Positions 10,940 to 21,184 of a stretch of DNA of 64,000 nt are shown here, one piece after another. Made by a program: the position numbers and the translations under genes. The notes under the pieces are model-generated. The model saw only the letters and a list, made by a program, of their open reading frames with translations, searched no databases and was not told where the DNA came from. Each line of letters opens with the position of its first letter. Position 1 is the stretch's first letter. Source of the DNA: Carposina sasakii (taxonomy: Eukaryota; Arthropoda; Insecta; Lepidoptera; Carposinidae); contig CP053152.1 of assembly GCA_014607495.2 (NCBI GenBank), positions 8,370,001 through 8,434,000 of the forward strand, written 5' to 3'.

Positions 10940-12110
10940 ATACAATCATTATTTTCAAAAGGAAAATTTCACCAGGAGATGCGAAGTTAGCAATAACTCA
11001 TTATGACAATTTTGATACTACGAGTACTAAACTAATCTAATCTTAATCAATTTCTACCTATTCAATTCATCTACTACGATACTCTGAATAATTTGCTGTA
11101 ACTATATCTAATATCTAAGTAAAGTGGAATGTCTTGCTGTTACATATTTAAACAATGTAAAAATAATTTAAAATGTCCTTTACAAATTCCATCCACCATC
11201 ATTATCTACTAACACGTGTCAGATTAGGAATAGTTTATAACAACGTCTGTTCATACAAAATCGATTAGTAAAAGGAAAAAAGTATGTACCTGCATAGTTA
11301 TATGCTATTAATATTGGTGAAAATACTAGAATAATTAGATTATAAAAGTTCTGCAAAATCAAAGCTTAATAAATGACGATCAAAATCCCTAATATTACGC
11401 GTGTGTGTGTGTGTTTAAACTTAAAAAATGAAAAAGAGAATAAATAGGTACGTATGTACATATTAAAACCTCTTTACTAATTTAAATTACAATATGAAAA
11501 TATTGCGAAAAGTTTATAAGTAGGTATATGATTATTTTTATTTCTTTTTCAACATTATTGTTAGAGATTGTTTTTATTATTTTAATTATTTATGTCATTC
11601 ATAAGTATAATAATAAACAATGGGCTGTTTGTTGTTGATTTGATTACTTACGTGTATGAATGAATACGCATCCTTGCTCTACCAAGCAGAACCTATATAT
11701 ATCTATCTATATCCAATTGCAATACTAAGGATCGACAGATCGTTGAGCAAACCTTCTATGTTTTCAAACACAACTTTCAATTTGGATTCAATGGATCAAA
11801 ATAATCTGCGGATTTATTTCGATCTCTAGTTCTGCAAGCTTGTACTCTCAGTTGTATTGTTTCCCTTAGGCTACCCTGACTCGAGAGGGTTTTGCTTTGC
11901 GACTTAGGTTTAGTTTAGTTATTTTTTAATAGTTCAGGTCTCAGAGTAACAGTTCACATGCCAATCGACCTTCGCTATGCACTGAGAATGCCTAAAGTAA
12001 TACCTACCGAGCCTCAGTTAGTACCATATTATATTACGTATCGGACATACTTGGTTTTGTGCTTATAAGTCTTAGAAGACATCTACATTGAGATTGTAAG
12101 TAAAATATTT
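10940..12110. other. GH35 intron 1, proximal part: no gene seen
   Basis: AT-rich intron sequence with a short (GT)n run near 11401-11414 and TACCTA-type microsatellite. No ORF or recognised element. Confidence 0.4.
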
Positions 12111-12460
12111 CTCTATTGAGGGATCGCCCGCCACCGGGCCCTATACCCTCCGCTGACCCTCGGATCTGCCTACTCATGATCACGAACACAAGACACTACA
12201 GTCGCAACGAGAAGGCAGATCCAAGCACCTAGCATGCAACCATAAATACATAGCTGCTAATCCGAAAACCAATTAAAATTTTAATCGACATATGTTTTTC
12301 CAACACTTTTTTTCGGTTTTTTCGTTCGGTAGATAGAACTAACATGGAAAACTAATCCTGATGATGCCACGGGTGTTGGCGAAACATAATATGTCGATTA
12401 AAATTTTAATTGGTTTTCGGATTTGAACTTCCGAATAGTGACGCCTGATACAATTCAATA
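12110..12460 (+). repeat. Interspersed hairpin repeat, copy 1 (shared with 23515-23820)
   Basis: 'ctctattgagggatcgcccg' through 'gctaatccgaaaaccaatta' is almost identical to 23512-23700. This copy has an internal inverted repeat: 'ccgaaaaccaattaaaattt' near 12265 and its complement near 12400. It ends 'gtgacgcctgatacaattc' in both copies. Non-coding. Confidence 0.7.
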
Positions 12461-12591
12461 TGAAATATTTCTATCAATGACCTAATCTGTGGCTTATGAG
12501 TAGTTATGTTATGAGTTAAAAGTACAATTTAGATCCTAAATTAAAAACACCAGATGGCCATAACAGTAGATAGGTTAACATTATCGTAACG

Positions 12592-13923
12592 GGCTTGTCC
12601 CAAAGGTCCACGACTCTATTGTTCTTCTTTTACCCACCAGGTCCATGAATTAGTAAAATATATTTTAAATCTTTCATATATGAATTCCCAATGGGTCCAT
12701 GCTATTTATCCGAAGTAATCAGCAAAAATTATACAAGAGAGTTTGTGCTACTCGTATTTGTATCGCAGAGAACGATGAATAACGACTTGTTGTCATCATC
12801 GTAGTAGAAAGGACCGGTTCAATATAAGCTAATCGACTTAAATACCTAATACGTGGAGACCCAACGATATATAAAGTTAAGTACTTTAAAGATGTTTAAT
12901 TCAAGCAGGTAATCTGTAATCTAACAGATGTCGCTTTTTTGTGCAACATCGTGCTATCATATCTATACTCGTATAACAAAAGGTCTATTCATTAGTGCTT
13001 AATCACCTTGCCTAAGTTAGAGCGAAACAAACTACATTTATGAGCTAGATAGATGCACACCCCTGCGTCATCCCTATGACGCGTGCGACAGAGCACTTTC
13101 TTATCAGTTGACCTTGCCTGCTCCCCTGCAGCGGGCATAACAACTGGTGCAAAGTTAAGTGCATGGACTTACAAAAATATCAGTGCAAATCAAGATGGCG
13201 TTTGCGCTGGGCCTAGCGTATCCACAGAGTTATTTTTTGTTGATGGACCTAGTTCATTCATCTGAGGACCTAGTAAGTAGTTTTTATTTTTTAATATGCT
13301 ATTATTTATTGTTAATTGCGGTACCTAGATACCTACCTCCTTAGAATATCATAATTTCGAAATTTACCAAAAAATGTTTTTGTTCCAGATGATAAACAAG
13401 AACTGGTAAGAGGCAATCGACATCATTTTCTTCACCACAGCTCGAAAGATGGGACACAAATTTGGAAGTGTAAGCACACTAAAACTTGTGGTGCCAAGCT
13501 GAAACTGTGATTTTTAATGCTTAAGTCTATTTTACTGTAAGATTGAGATGATTTACTACCTATGATTATACCGAAATTATGATTTTATTTAATGCTTAGG
13601 TCAGTCAGCAGACGACAAGGACCATGGACGGCCAGTGTAAAATTGAGATGATTTTTGTCTTTAATTATAAGCCTATTTTAGTGCAAAGAGACAGTCTGAC
13701 TGTCTGACTGACTGAAATACTCCTTGTTCATCTAAACTATTATCTGTCTTTTATTTCATAATAAATTAATCCAGGTTTTTCTGCTGATTGTACCAAACAT
13801 GCTCATGGACCCGTTGGGAAAGAAAATGTTTATTATTTTTCAATATCGTGGACCTGTTGGGAATTAAAGTATGAACTTATATTTTTTGAAAACAATAGAG
13901 TCGTGGACCTTTGGGAACAAGCC
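12592..13923 (+). mobile_element. TIR transposon with 8-bp target duplication carrying a FLYWCH exon
   Basis: The element begins ggcttgtcccaaaggtccac and ends with the complement, gtggacctttgggaacaagcc. Imperfect inverted arms run ~150 bp and contain repeated GGTCCA motifs (near 12608, 12641, 12694, mirrored at 13807, 13850, 13899). It is flanked by the identical 8-bp duplication TCGTAACG (12584-12591 and 13924-13931). An 8-bp duplication fits hAT or Mutator-like elements. The encoded FLYWCH finger (13389-13510) favours Mutator-like, whose transposases often carry this domain. At 1.3 kb it lacks room for a transposase. Confidence 0.8.
13389..13510 (+). CDS. FLYWCH-type zinc-finger terminal exon inside the TIR element
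   Basis: A splice acceptor (tttgttccag, ending 13388) precedes a 39-codon frame ending in TGA. It reads DDKQELVRGNRHHF, then DGTQIWKCKHTKTCGAKLKL. The pattern W-x-C, then six residues, C-x-A-x-L, is the first half of a FLYWCH finger. The final His-x-His is absent, so the finger is truncated or degenerate. A possible upstream exon begins at ATG 13192 and reaches a donor at 13270/13271 (CCTA|GTAAGT), but its phase does not join this exon openly. Whether any transcript uses it is unknown. Confidence 0.5.
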
Positions 13924-14432
13924 TCGTAACGAAATGAGATAAGTAGGTATATCAAATGTCTCAATTAGTACGTGATTTTAATTTCCATGTGTAATATGTA
14001 TATCTGTAAGCCCTCTACGGTGTCTATGGAAAAACGTTTTATGAATCAACTATTTATCGAACTCGTCATTACAAACGTATGTTTTTCTAATAATTTGTCC
14101 TGATGGATCAAAATGAAATTTGGCGCAAATAACTAGGATACATTCTGAAAAACTTATTAGTAAATGGAATATACTTAAGGTTTGTTTTTTATTACTTAGA
14201 CTCTATTAAACCAATCTAAGGCTAAATTAAAGTTCAAGTTCTAACTGGGGATGTGCACACGTAATATGCAAATATTTGAGTAGACGGTACAGGCGGCCGC
14301 GACAGTGACCCGAGTCGAACTCACTTGGCCCCGCGACGGTAACTGCCTAGGTCAATGGATCAGGCAGGCAACTGGCACAACCCACTACTTGCTTGATAAA
14401 AGTACTCACATACATAATCACAGAACACTATA

Positions 14433-14801
14433 CAGCGTGTAAAACGACAACGTTGTTATTTTAATACCTCGTATTCTTTGTAACGTAACGATCATTTTTT
14501 CTATGGAACCAACCCTGGGAAACGATTTTTATTTATCTCTTTTTATTGCAAGCAATGTATTCGATTGACAAATGTACCTACAATATTAACATTTTAAATA
14601 TTAATATGGTGTCTTTAAAAGAAATGTTTGTTAACTGTTTCCAGGTGGATTTATTTTTAAAAATGCTGATATTCATGTAACTTTGGACTTCAATATCTTG
14701 GAAACCCGTGGTTTCCCAGGGGTGCTTCCATAGAAAAAAATGATAGTGATATTACAAACAATGCGAGGTATTAAAAGAATAAAGTTCTCTTTTTACACCC
14801 A
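14433..14801. mobile_element. MITE family C, copy 1
   Basis: Inverted ends: 'cagcgtgtaaaacgacaacg' with 'taatacctcgtattctttg' at the left, and 'caatgcgaggtattaaaaga' with 'ctctttttacaccc' at the right. The middle carries 'ggaaaccc..gtggtttccc'. Same family as 30768-31118. Confidence 0.75.
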
Positions 14802-15148
14802 ATATACTCTAGACATAATTACTTTAATTAATCACGAATTAAAAGCCCATAGGCATAGGTAAGTATTTTGTCTAAGACAGCCTAAGTTCTCATTTGATTG
14901 ATAGATAAACAAATTTAAATAATGTATTTATGTAGTTAAATTTGTATACTTACGTGGTTATTTTCAAAGCATTTATTAATGCGATTTTAATTAAGCATCA
15001 AATAAAGGACCCGTGGGAAAATATTTCGAGAAACAATAACTAATTAAATATCATTACATGTTTAAAGATAGTGTTATAATTTTAGGAAGCAATTGTATTT
15101 TACGAAAATACTTTTTTTTTCTGTATGAATAAAAAAGGTTTTATTTAC

Positions 15149-15225
15149 CTTGTGAGGCCGCAAACGCAAACGCGACACGTCTCTCCCGACGATACTCCAA
15201 GCACTGCGCGGGCGCACGTTCGCTA
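15149..15225 (-). promoter_or_regulatory. Probable promoter and non-coding first exon of the GH35 gene
   Basis: On the minus strand a TATA-like 'attatatagg' (about 15248-15256) is followed ~30 bp downstream by a GC-rich stretch ending in a good splice donor, AAG|GTAAAT, at 15149/15148. The first coding exon at 10927 sits just downstream of an acceptor (ttttcag, about 10932-10938), so an upstream untranslated exon is required. This GC-rich island fits that role. The 4.2-kb intron between would then contain the FLYWCH transposon and other repeats. The link is inferred from signals only. Confidence 0.45.
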
Positions 15226-15259
15226 GCTCTACCAGCAGAGCTCTACCTATATAATTAAA

Positions 15260-16120
15260 CAGGCGCCGGTAAACCTGGCAGATGTACTGTCAACTTACGA
15301 TAAAGCATTTCTGGCTTATTATCGAATTACAAATTAATCGGTGCTGTAATAAAAACAGACCCGAAGGTTGGTGACCCCTTAGTATAGGTTAATCTGTAGA
15401 GACTTTAAACACCTCACTCAATATGTTAATAACGTAATATGTGAGTAAAAACTGATTTCACGTTACAATTTGGTTCTATGATACCTACTCAACACGTAAG
15501 TTGTAATTGGTTTTAAACGTTTAGATATAAATTATAATGAACACAGACAACTGTGTGAACTATAATACAAAAAGAAGTCTCTTACTTAGTGCACTTTGTT
15601 AAATAATAATAATCGAGGAAATTGATTAAAATAAAATCAACCTACCTACACCTTGTGGTAAAACCAGAAAAGTGTATGTGTTGTGATTTGTGAAATAACG
15701 ACTGACAATGCGGAAATCGTGGTAATAAATTTTCTATTAGATAGTATTGTTATGTCAAGTAAACATCTATTGAAAAAGGTTACCATCTCACACATTGTGA
15801 TGGATATTGCATATTATTAATTTAATGCCACCATTCTGCATTAATAACATAAGTCAGGGCTTATCCCATAAAAAGTAGATAATACTAGGTACATACAATT
15901 GTGGAAGATTAGGTACTTTATGCTTAGTACGTAGCGCTGTCATTTTGAAAATAATGGGTATTATTCATATTTATTTAGATTAATCATTACAATAAAATCA
16001 ACTATAAACCTGTGAGTCCAGAGAAAATTGTAGTGGACGTAAGTTTATTTCGTTTCTATATTTTCCTGTTCGCTGACACATTTTCTGTTTCTTGCTCTGT
16101 CCAGCCATCTCGTCTATATC
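15260..16120. other. Intergenic DNA upstream of the GH35 promoter: nothing recognised
   Basis: AT-rich, no long ORF, no obvious terminal repeats. Confidence 0.4.
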
Positions 16121-16125
16121 TACCT

Positions 16126-17364
16126 ATATACTAATATTATAAAGAGGTAAACTTTGATTGTTTGTTTGTTTTTTGCAGCGAATAGGCTTCGAAACTACTG
16201 GACAGATTTCAAAAATTCTTTCACCGTTAGAATCCTTTTTGGACTAGGATGAACATAGGCTATATAGGGTTTCGCATAATTTCTACTGGGCTGGAATAAA
16301 TATGAATACTAGTGGCCCGCCCTCTCTTCGCTTCGGTACATATCAGTACATAGCTACGACTTCATTGTAGGTGCAACGGTTTGCGTCAAAATTTGGAACT
16401 CCCGTTGGTCCCCTTCCCGTGGGAATTTCTGAAAATCCGTTCAAATGCTCTCTCGCAGTCCCTAATGAACGTACAGGTCCGATTATAAATTCACATGTAT
16501 CGCGGTTGTCTTAAAAAATGAATTCCCGTTTGTCCCGTTCCCGTGGGAATTTCGGGAAATCCATTCCTAGTGCTTCCTCGGGGTCCCCAATGAACATATA
16601 TGCCCAATTTAAGATTCATATGTGTAGCCGTATTCGTAAAAAAAAATTCCCGTTGGTCCCCTTCCCATGGGAATTTCGGGAAATCCGTTCCTAGTGCTCA
16701 ATAAACATATCCCAAATAAACATACACGTCTGATTTCAGCTTTATATGTATAGTGGTTTTCGTAAAAATTTTGAATTACCGTTTGTCCCCTTCCCGCGAG
16801 AATTTCGGGATATCCGTTCTTAGTGCTTCCTCGCAGTCCCTAATGAACATATTCATATACCCGATTTTAGCTTCATATGTACAGCGGTTTTTGTAAAAAA
16901 AAATTGAATTCCCGTTGGTCCGCTTCCCGTAGGAATTTTGGGAAGTCCATTCTTAGTGCGTCCTTACAGTCCCTAATGAACATATATACCTAATTTCAGC
17001 TTCATATGTATAGCGGTTTTCGTAGAAAATTATGAATTCCCATTGGTCCCCTTCCCATGGGAATTTCGGAAAATCCGTTTTTAGTCCTCCCTCGCTGTCC
17101 CCAATGAACATATATGCCCAATTTAGCTTCATATGTATAGCGGTTTGCGTAAAAAATATATAATTCCCGTTAGTCGCCTTCCCATGGGAATATCGGGAAC
17201 TTATTATAGCCTATGTTCATCCAGGTCCAATAAGGATTCTAACGGTGAGAGAATTTTTGAAATCGGTCCAGTTGTTTCGGAGCCTATTCGCTGCAAATAA
17301 ACAAACAAACATACAAACAAACAAACAATCAAAGTTTACCTCTTAATAATATTAGTATAGATAT
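16126..17364. mobile_element. Foldback element with ~165-bp inverted ends and a ~127-bp tandem array
   Basis: The left end 'tatatactaatattataaag..aggtaaactttgattgtttg..gcagcgaataggcttcgaaac' is mirrored at the right end ('gtttcggagcctattcgctg..caatcaaagtttacctctt..atattagtatagatat'). Between them lie seven units of about 127 bp starting near 16392, 16519, 16644, 16771, 16905, 17032 and 17161. Each has 'aattcccgttggtccccttc', 'ccgtgggaatttcgggaaat' and 'agcttcatatgtatagcggt'. The units match, in reverse orientation, those in 1929-2795 and 17680-18740. Non-coding. Confidence 0.8.
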
Positions 17365-17679
17365 AGAAATACAAAATTATTTTACCATTTGAAGTATGGA
17401 GGTATAAGTTTGACATACCATAGAATAACAAGTCCCCAGAAGGAGTCATCAATGACAGATGTATTCCGGGTAGTAAAGCGAAAACGAATCAAAAATCCCG
17501 CATCTTCCGCCGATTGTTTCCAAATCGATAAATATTATCAGTTTTTTAATACAGTAAATAGGTTGTAAAAATTAGACATACTAAAAAGTTGGTTCAAAAG
17601 TGTGCGTGATCATGGGTTCTGGGAATTTATTATTCTGTGACGTACAGATGACATGACAGATGAAATTTGTTTTTTTTGT

Positions 17680-18740
17680 TTGGTTTATCCCGAAGAAAGA
17701 GCATGAGGAATACAGCATCCATACAGCCATTGTTTTTAGTACGGATGATTTCTGAATTTATGATGGATGATAACGATGATGAATAGAAACGTCGGGAAAA
17801 TCCTCAAAAATGAGTATAAAATTACACAAAATCAAAAAGAATTGCGAATAAATTTTAAATTTCACAGGTAAATTACATCCACTCCCTTTTGGTGTTTTAG
17901 TTCGTTAGGGGGTGTAAGAGAGTACGGACGGAATTCCCAAAATTCCCATGGGAACAGGGCAGACAGGAATTCAAAATTTTTACCGAAATTTCCACTGTAC
18001 CGGAACAAAAGCCTTTTATAATATTATAAGTATAAAAAAACCGTTTGACGTACACAGATGAAACTTGGTGTGTATGTTGTTAGGGGGTGTAAAAGACCAT
18101 TAAGAGTTTCCCGAAATTCCCATGGGAACGGCACAAACAGGAATTTCAAGTTTTTACGAAAACCACATGACATATACCGATAGAGATGAAATATGACAGG
18201 TATATTCAATAGGTTGTGTAAGAAAGAATTGAGAACATATTTCCCGAAATTTCCACCGGAACGGAACAAACTGGAATACAACATTTTCAATTTTCAACTA
18301 AGTTGAAATCGAAGATGTACCTATATATGGACTGCTAGGGAGCACAAAGAGCGGATTTCCCGTAATTCCCACGGGAGTTCCCAATTTTAACGAAAACCAT
18401 TTGACACAATATAATGACAAACAGGAATTCAATTTTTTACGAAAACCGCTATAAATATAAAGCAGAAATCAGGGAATGTATATTCGTTAGGGACTGCTAG
18501 GAAGCACTAAGAACGGATTTCCCGAAAATCTCACGGGAACGGGACAAACGGGAATTCCCAACTTTTACGCAAACAACTTAACACATGATGATGAAATATA
18601 ACAGGTATATTCGGTAGGGAGTGTAAGGAAGCACTGATGATATATTTCCCCAAATTTCCACGGGAACGGGACAAACGGGAATTCCAAATTTTTGAGGATA
18701 TGTTATGTACCGAAGCGAAGCGAGGGCGGGCCACTAGTGT
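17680..18740 (-). repeat. Composite 'gggaattccc' element, copy 2
   Basis: Same order of modules as 1929-2795: the 'gagcatgaggaatacagcat' block, several degenerate 'gaaattcccatgggaacg' units, and the terminal 'gcgaagcgagggcgggccac', 'tagtg'. Confidence 0.7.
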
Positions 18741-19029
18741 CAAATATTTTGACTGAAGCGTAGAGTTTGTGAAGTTTTAGGCCTTGTGGGGTGGGTAGAG
18801 TTAGAAGATTGGCTCTACATGAGACCTAATAACTTTATGACAGTGCGAGGCTTGGCAGAATTTTACTTGTAAGTGTTCTTGGTGGATGATGATATTCTGA
18901 AAGACTTAGATATGTTAAAGCCGAAGTGATGGGAAACCGGACCGGACTACTTGGAAAATTGTTTATTTAGTAATTAATATTACTATTAGTATGTCAAGCT
19001 ATGTATACATATGTATACATATGTGTATC

Positions 19030-19310
19030 GGCCTACTAGTGGACGCCCACGACTCCGTCCGCGGGCTGCAGAAAAAACAAAATGTCAAAATTATCCAATT
19101 GTCTAAATACCTATATAAAAATATTTCCCCGGGATAAAAAGTAGCCTATGTGTTATTCTGATGAGCAATATTATTGTCCAGATTCATTAAAATCCATTCA
19201 GTAGTATTTACGTGAAAGAGTAACAAAATCAAGCGAAAATTTGTAAGTATGGATGGATGGATGATCCATCCATACTTACAAAATTTCGCATTTATAATAT
19301 TAGTAGGATT
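19030..19310 (+). repeat. 'ctagtggacgcccgcgac' family repeat, forward copy
   Basis: Begins 'actagtggacgcccacgact' and ends in 'catccatacttacaaaattt', 'cgcatttataatattagtag', typical for this family. Confidence 0.65.
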
Positions 19311-19404
19311 TTGACCAAGCTTCTACTACTCGTACACATGCCCTAACTCTACAAGTCAAACAACTTGCCCTAGGATTTTGATATAATAGTATAGTGTAGT
19401 ATAA

Positions 19405-20051
19405 GAGCTCATTCCCACTATGTCGGATATCGGATTCCGATTTTAATCGGGTGTCGGCGCCTCTGTTCACACTAGTCGGCTGTCGGGCACGACCGCAGCT
19501 GGAAAAGAGGCTTCTGTGTACGATGGATGTCGACGAAGCTTTTGTTGTGATGTATTATTTGTGGAGAAAACGAAAGACAGCTAAAAATAGAAGATATTGG
19601 GTGCACCCAATACTGAGGGAAAAATTTACTTTGGGAATAATTCAGAACTTAATAACTGAACTAAGAAGTGACGACGTTAAGTTTTTCTGTTATTTTTAAG
19701 AATGACAATAACTACATTCAGCGACCTATTGTCTCGAATATCAGGGAGCATAAACTATCAAAATACAAGTTACAGAGACTGCATTTGCACTGAAGAAGGC
19801 TGTCGATATTTCTAAGCCCGACGCCCGACATCCGACAAATGTGAACAGCGCCATTTGCGATCATATGCAAGCGTTGATCCGACACGTTTTTTATTTCCGA
19901 ACGGGAAGGCTGACAAAACACACGATACTTTTTGTCGGATCCGACACAAAATCGTTGTCGGACAAGTGTGAATAGCTTCATATAAAATGTTTTGTCGCTA
20001 CGACACACGATAAAAAATCGTCCCGACAGACGACATAGTGGCAATGAGCCC
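19405..20051 (+). mobile_element. PIF/Harbinger-type element, non-autonomous, with TAA target duplication
   Basis: Left end gagctcattcccactatgtc and right end gacatagtggcaatgagccc are inverted copies with two mismatches in about 21 bp. TAA flanks both sides (19402-19404 and 20052-20054), as expected for PIF/Harbinger. Inside, a plus-strand frame starting at the ATG at 19522 reads MDVDEAFVVMYYLWRKRK, KNRRYWVHPI and LITELRSDDVKFFCYF. It then shifts frame to RMTITTFSDLLSRI and NYQNTSYRDCICTEE. This is the N-terminal part of a Harbinger transposase; the DDE catalytic part is deleted. Confidence 0.85.
19522..19815 (+). pseudogene. Harbinger transposase N-terminal relic
   Basis: The RRYWVHPI..F..LI.ELR.DD.KF..YFRM pattern is the conserved N-terminal block of PIF/Harbinger transposases. 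The frame is broken after FFCYF (near 19697) and is followed by further stops, so no active protein is made. Confidence 0.75.
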
Positions 20052-20059
20052 TAATAGGT

Positions 20060-21000
20060 GTGTATTGTGAACAAGAGAAACTATGACACTTCACGTTAAA
20101 ATTGTCTCTACCTTTCACGATATGATTTCCATTATTGCAGCAAGTTGAAATCTATAATTTCGCTGTTCAGTGGTACGTACATGAAAATAGCATGTTACTT
20201 GTGACAACCCCTGTTTGCACAGCCAGTAGGGCACTATGGAGCATGCTGTCTGAGCTATATTTCACGGCTTGCTACCCGCGAGTCCTAAAGCATTGTTTTT
20301 TACTTGTAGTAATAGTGTAGTTATAATGTGTAGTAATAATAGTAGTAGTAGTAATAATGTGAATTTATAATATGTAACTACAGTCTTTCTTCTTGATATA
20401 GAGTTTCACGAGTAAGCTTAATTGCCTTTACATGTCGTAGAGAGCTTTTCTGTCTGCTTTTCCAGCCACTTATGGTCTCCTAATAGAATTAGGTCATATT
20501 TCTATTGGTCTCCTCTTAGTCGTCATCTTGTTGTTCAAGGATTTACTTATCTTATCTGCCGATATGCCTATTACCGACAGATATATTGAATAGACTCTCA
20601 ATATAAGAGTTTCCGGATTATCTTATATTCATACAGTATTCAGCGTAGGAAGATACCTAATCGAATAAAAATCGTTTTTCCATATTCCATACAAGTGGCT
20701 TCTTTTTCTCGATTTGAGAAGGGTTCTTTTCGATTTCGCTTTTAGGTTAAATTACGATTGGTACCTAATGTAGATAGAATTGGAAACGGATCCGGTTTTT
20801 CTGGTCAGCTCTACCCTCTGTGACCCTCGTACAGCCGACCCGCTGCATTCGGAATTCCGCGAACTGCACACAGATGACCCAAATATGGATCATATGTATT
20901 TATAAGACAACTTTCTTATCTAAACTTTCCTGTGTGTCTTCCTGGCAACTATTTTTCAAGTAACTACGAAATTGTATGCCTAGGGAGAAAGGAAGTTTAC
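20060..21000. other. Intergenic DNA upstream of the carboxypeptidase gene
   Basis: AT-rich with short (tag)n microsatellite near 20340-20355. No gene seen. GC content climbs sharply after ~21010, marking the promoter/5' UTR region of the next gene. Confidence 0.4.
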
Positions 21001-21009
21001 TTATGATAG

Positions 21010-21184
21010 CGTTCGCCTTAATGGGTGGTTGGATAGAGAGCTAGATGGCCGCCCGGCCGGGCGGGTTGACCTAGTGGTTGAAAGCGACATCGGTGCGTAA
21101 TGACAGTGGCAGGGAAGGTGGGCTTGGCGGCGTCGGGCAGAGCTACAGTGCGCGCGCACCTCGCCATGCGCACACGCCCGACAC
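21010..21184 (+). promoter_or_regulatory. GC-rich 5' UTR/proximal promoter of the carboxypeptidase gene
   Basis: GC content rises abruptly from ~21010 to the ATG at 21185, in contrast to AT-rich flanks. No clear TATA box was placed. The antisense ORFs across this stretch are a by-product of GC richness. Confidence 0.35.

Noticed and set aside
13083..13344. Two overlapping ORFs as a protein gene before the FLYWCH exon
   Set aside because: Neither frame reaches the donor at 13270/13271 in the phase needed to join 13389 openly, and no domain is recognisable. Kept only as a possible upstream exon of the element.
14285..14370. 'cccgagtcgaactcact' as a tRNA T arm
   Set aside because: No matching D arm or acceptor stem.
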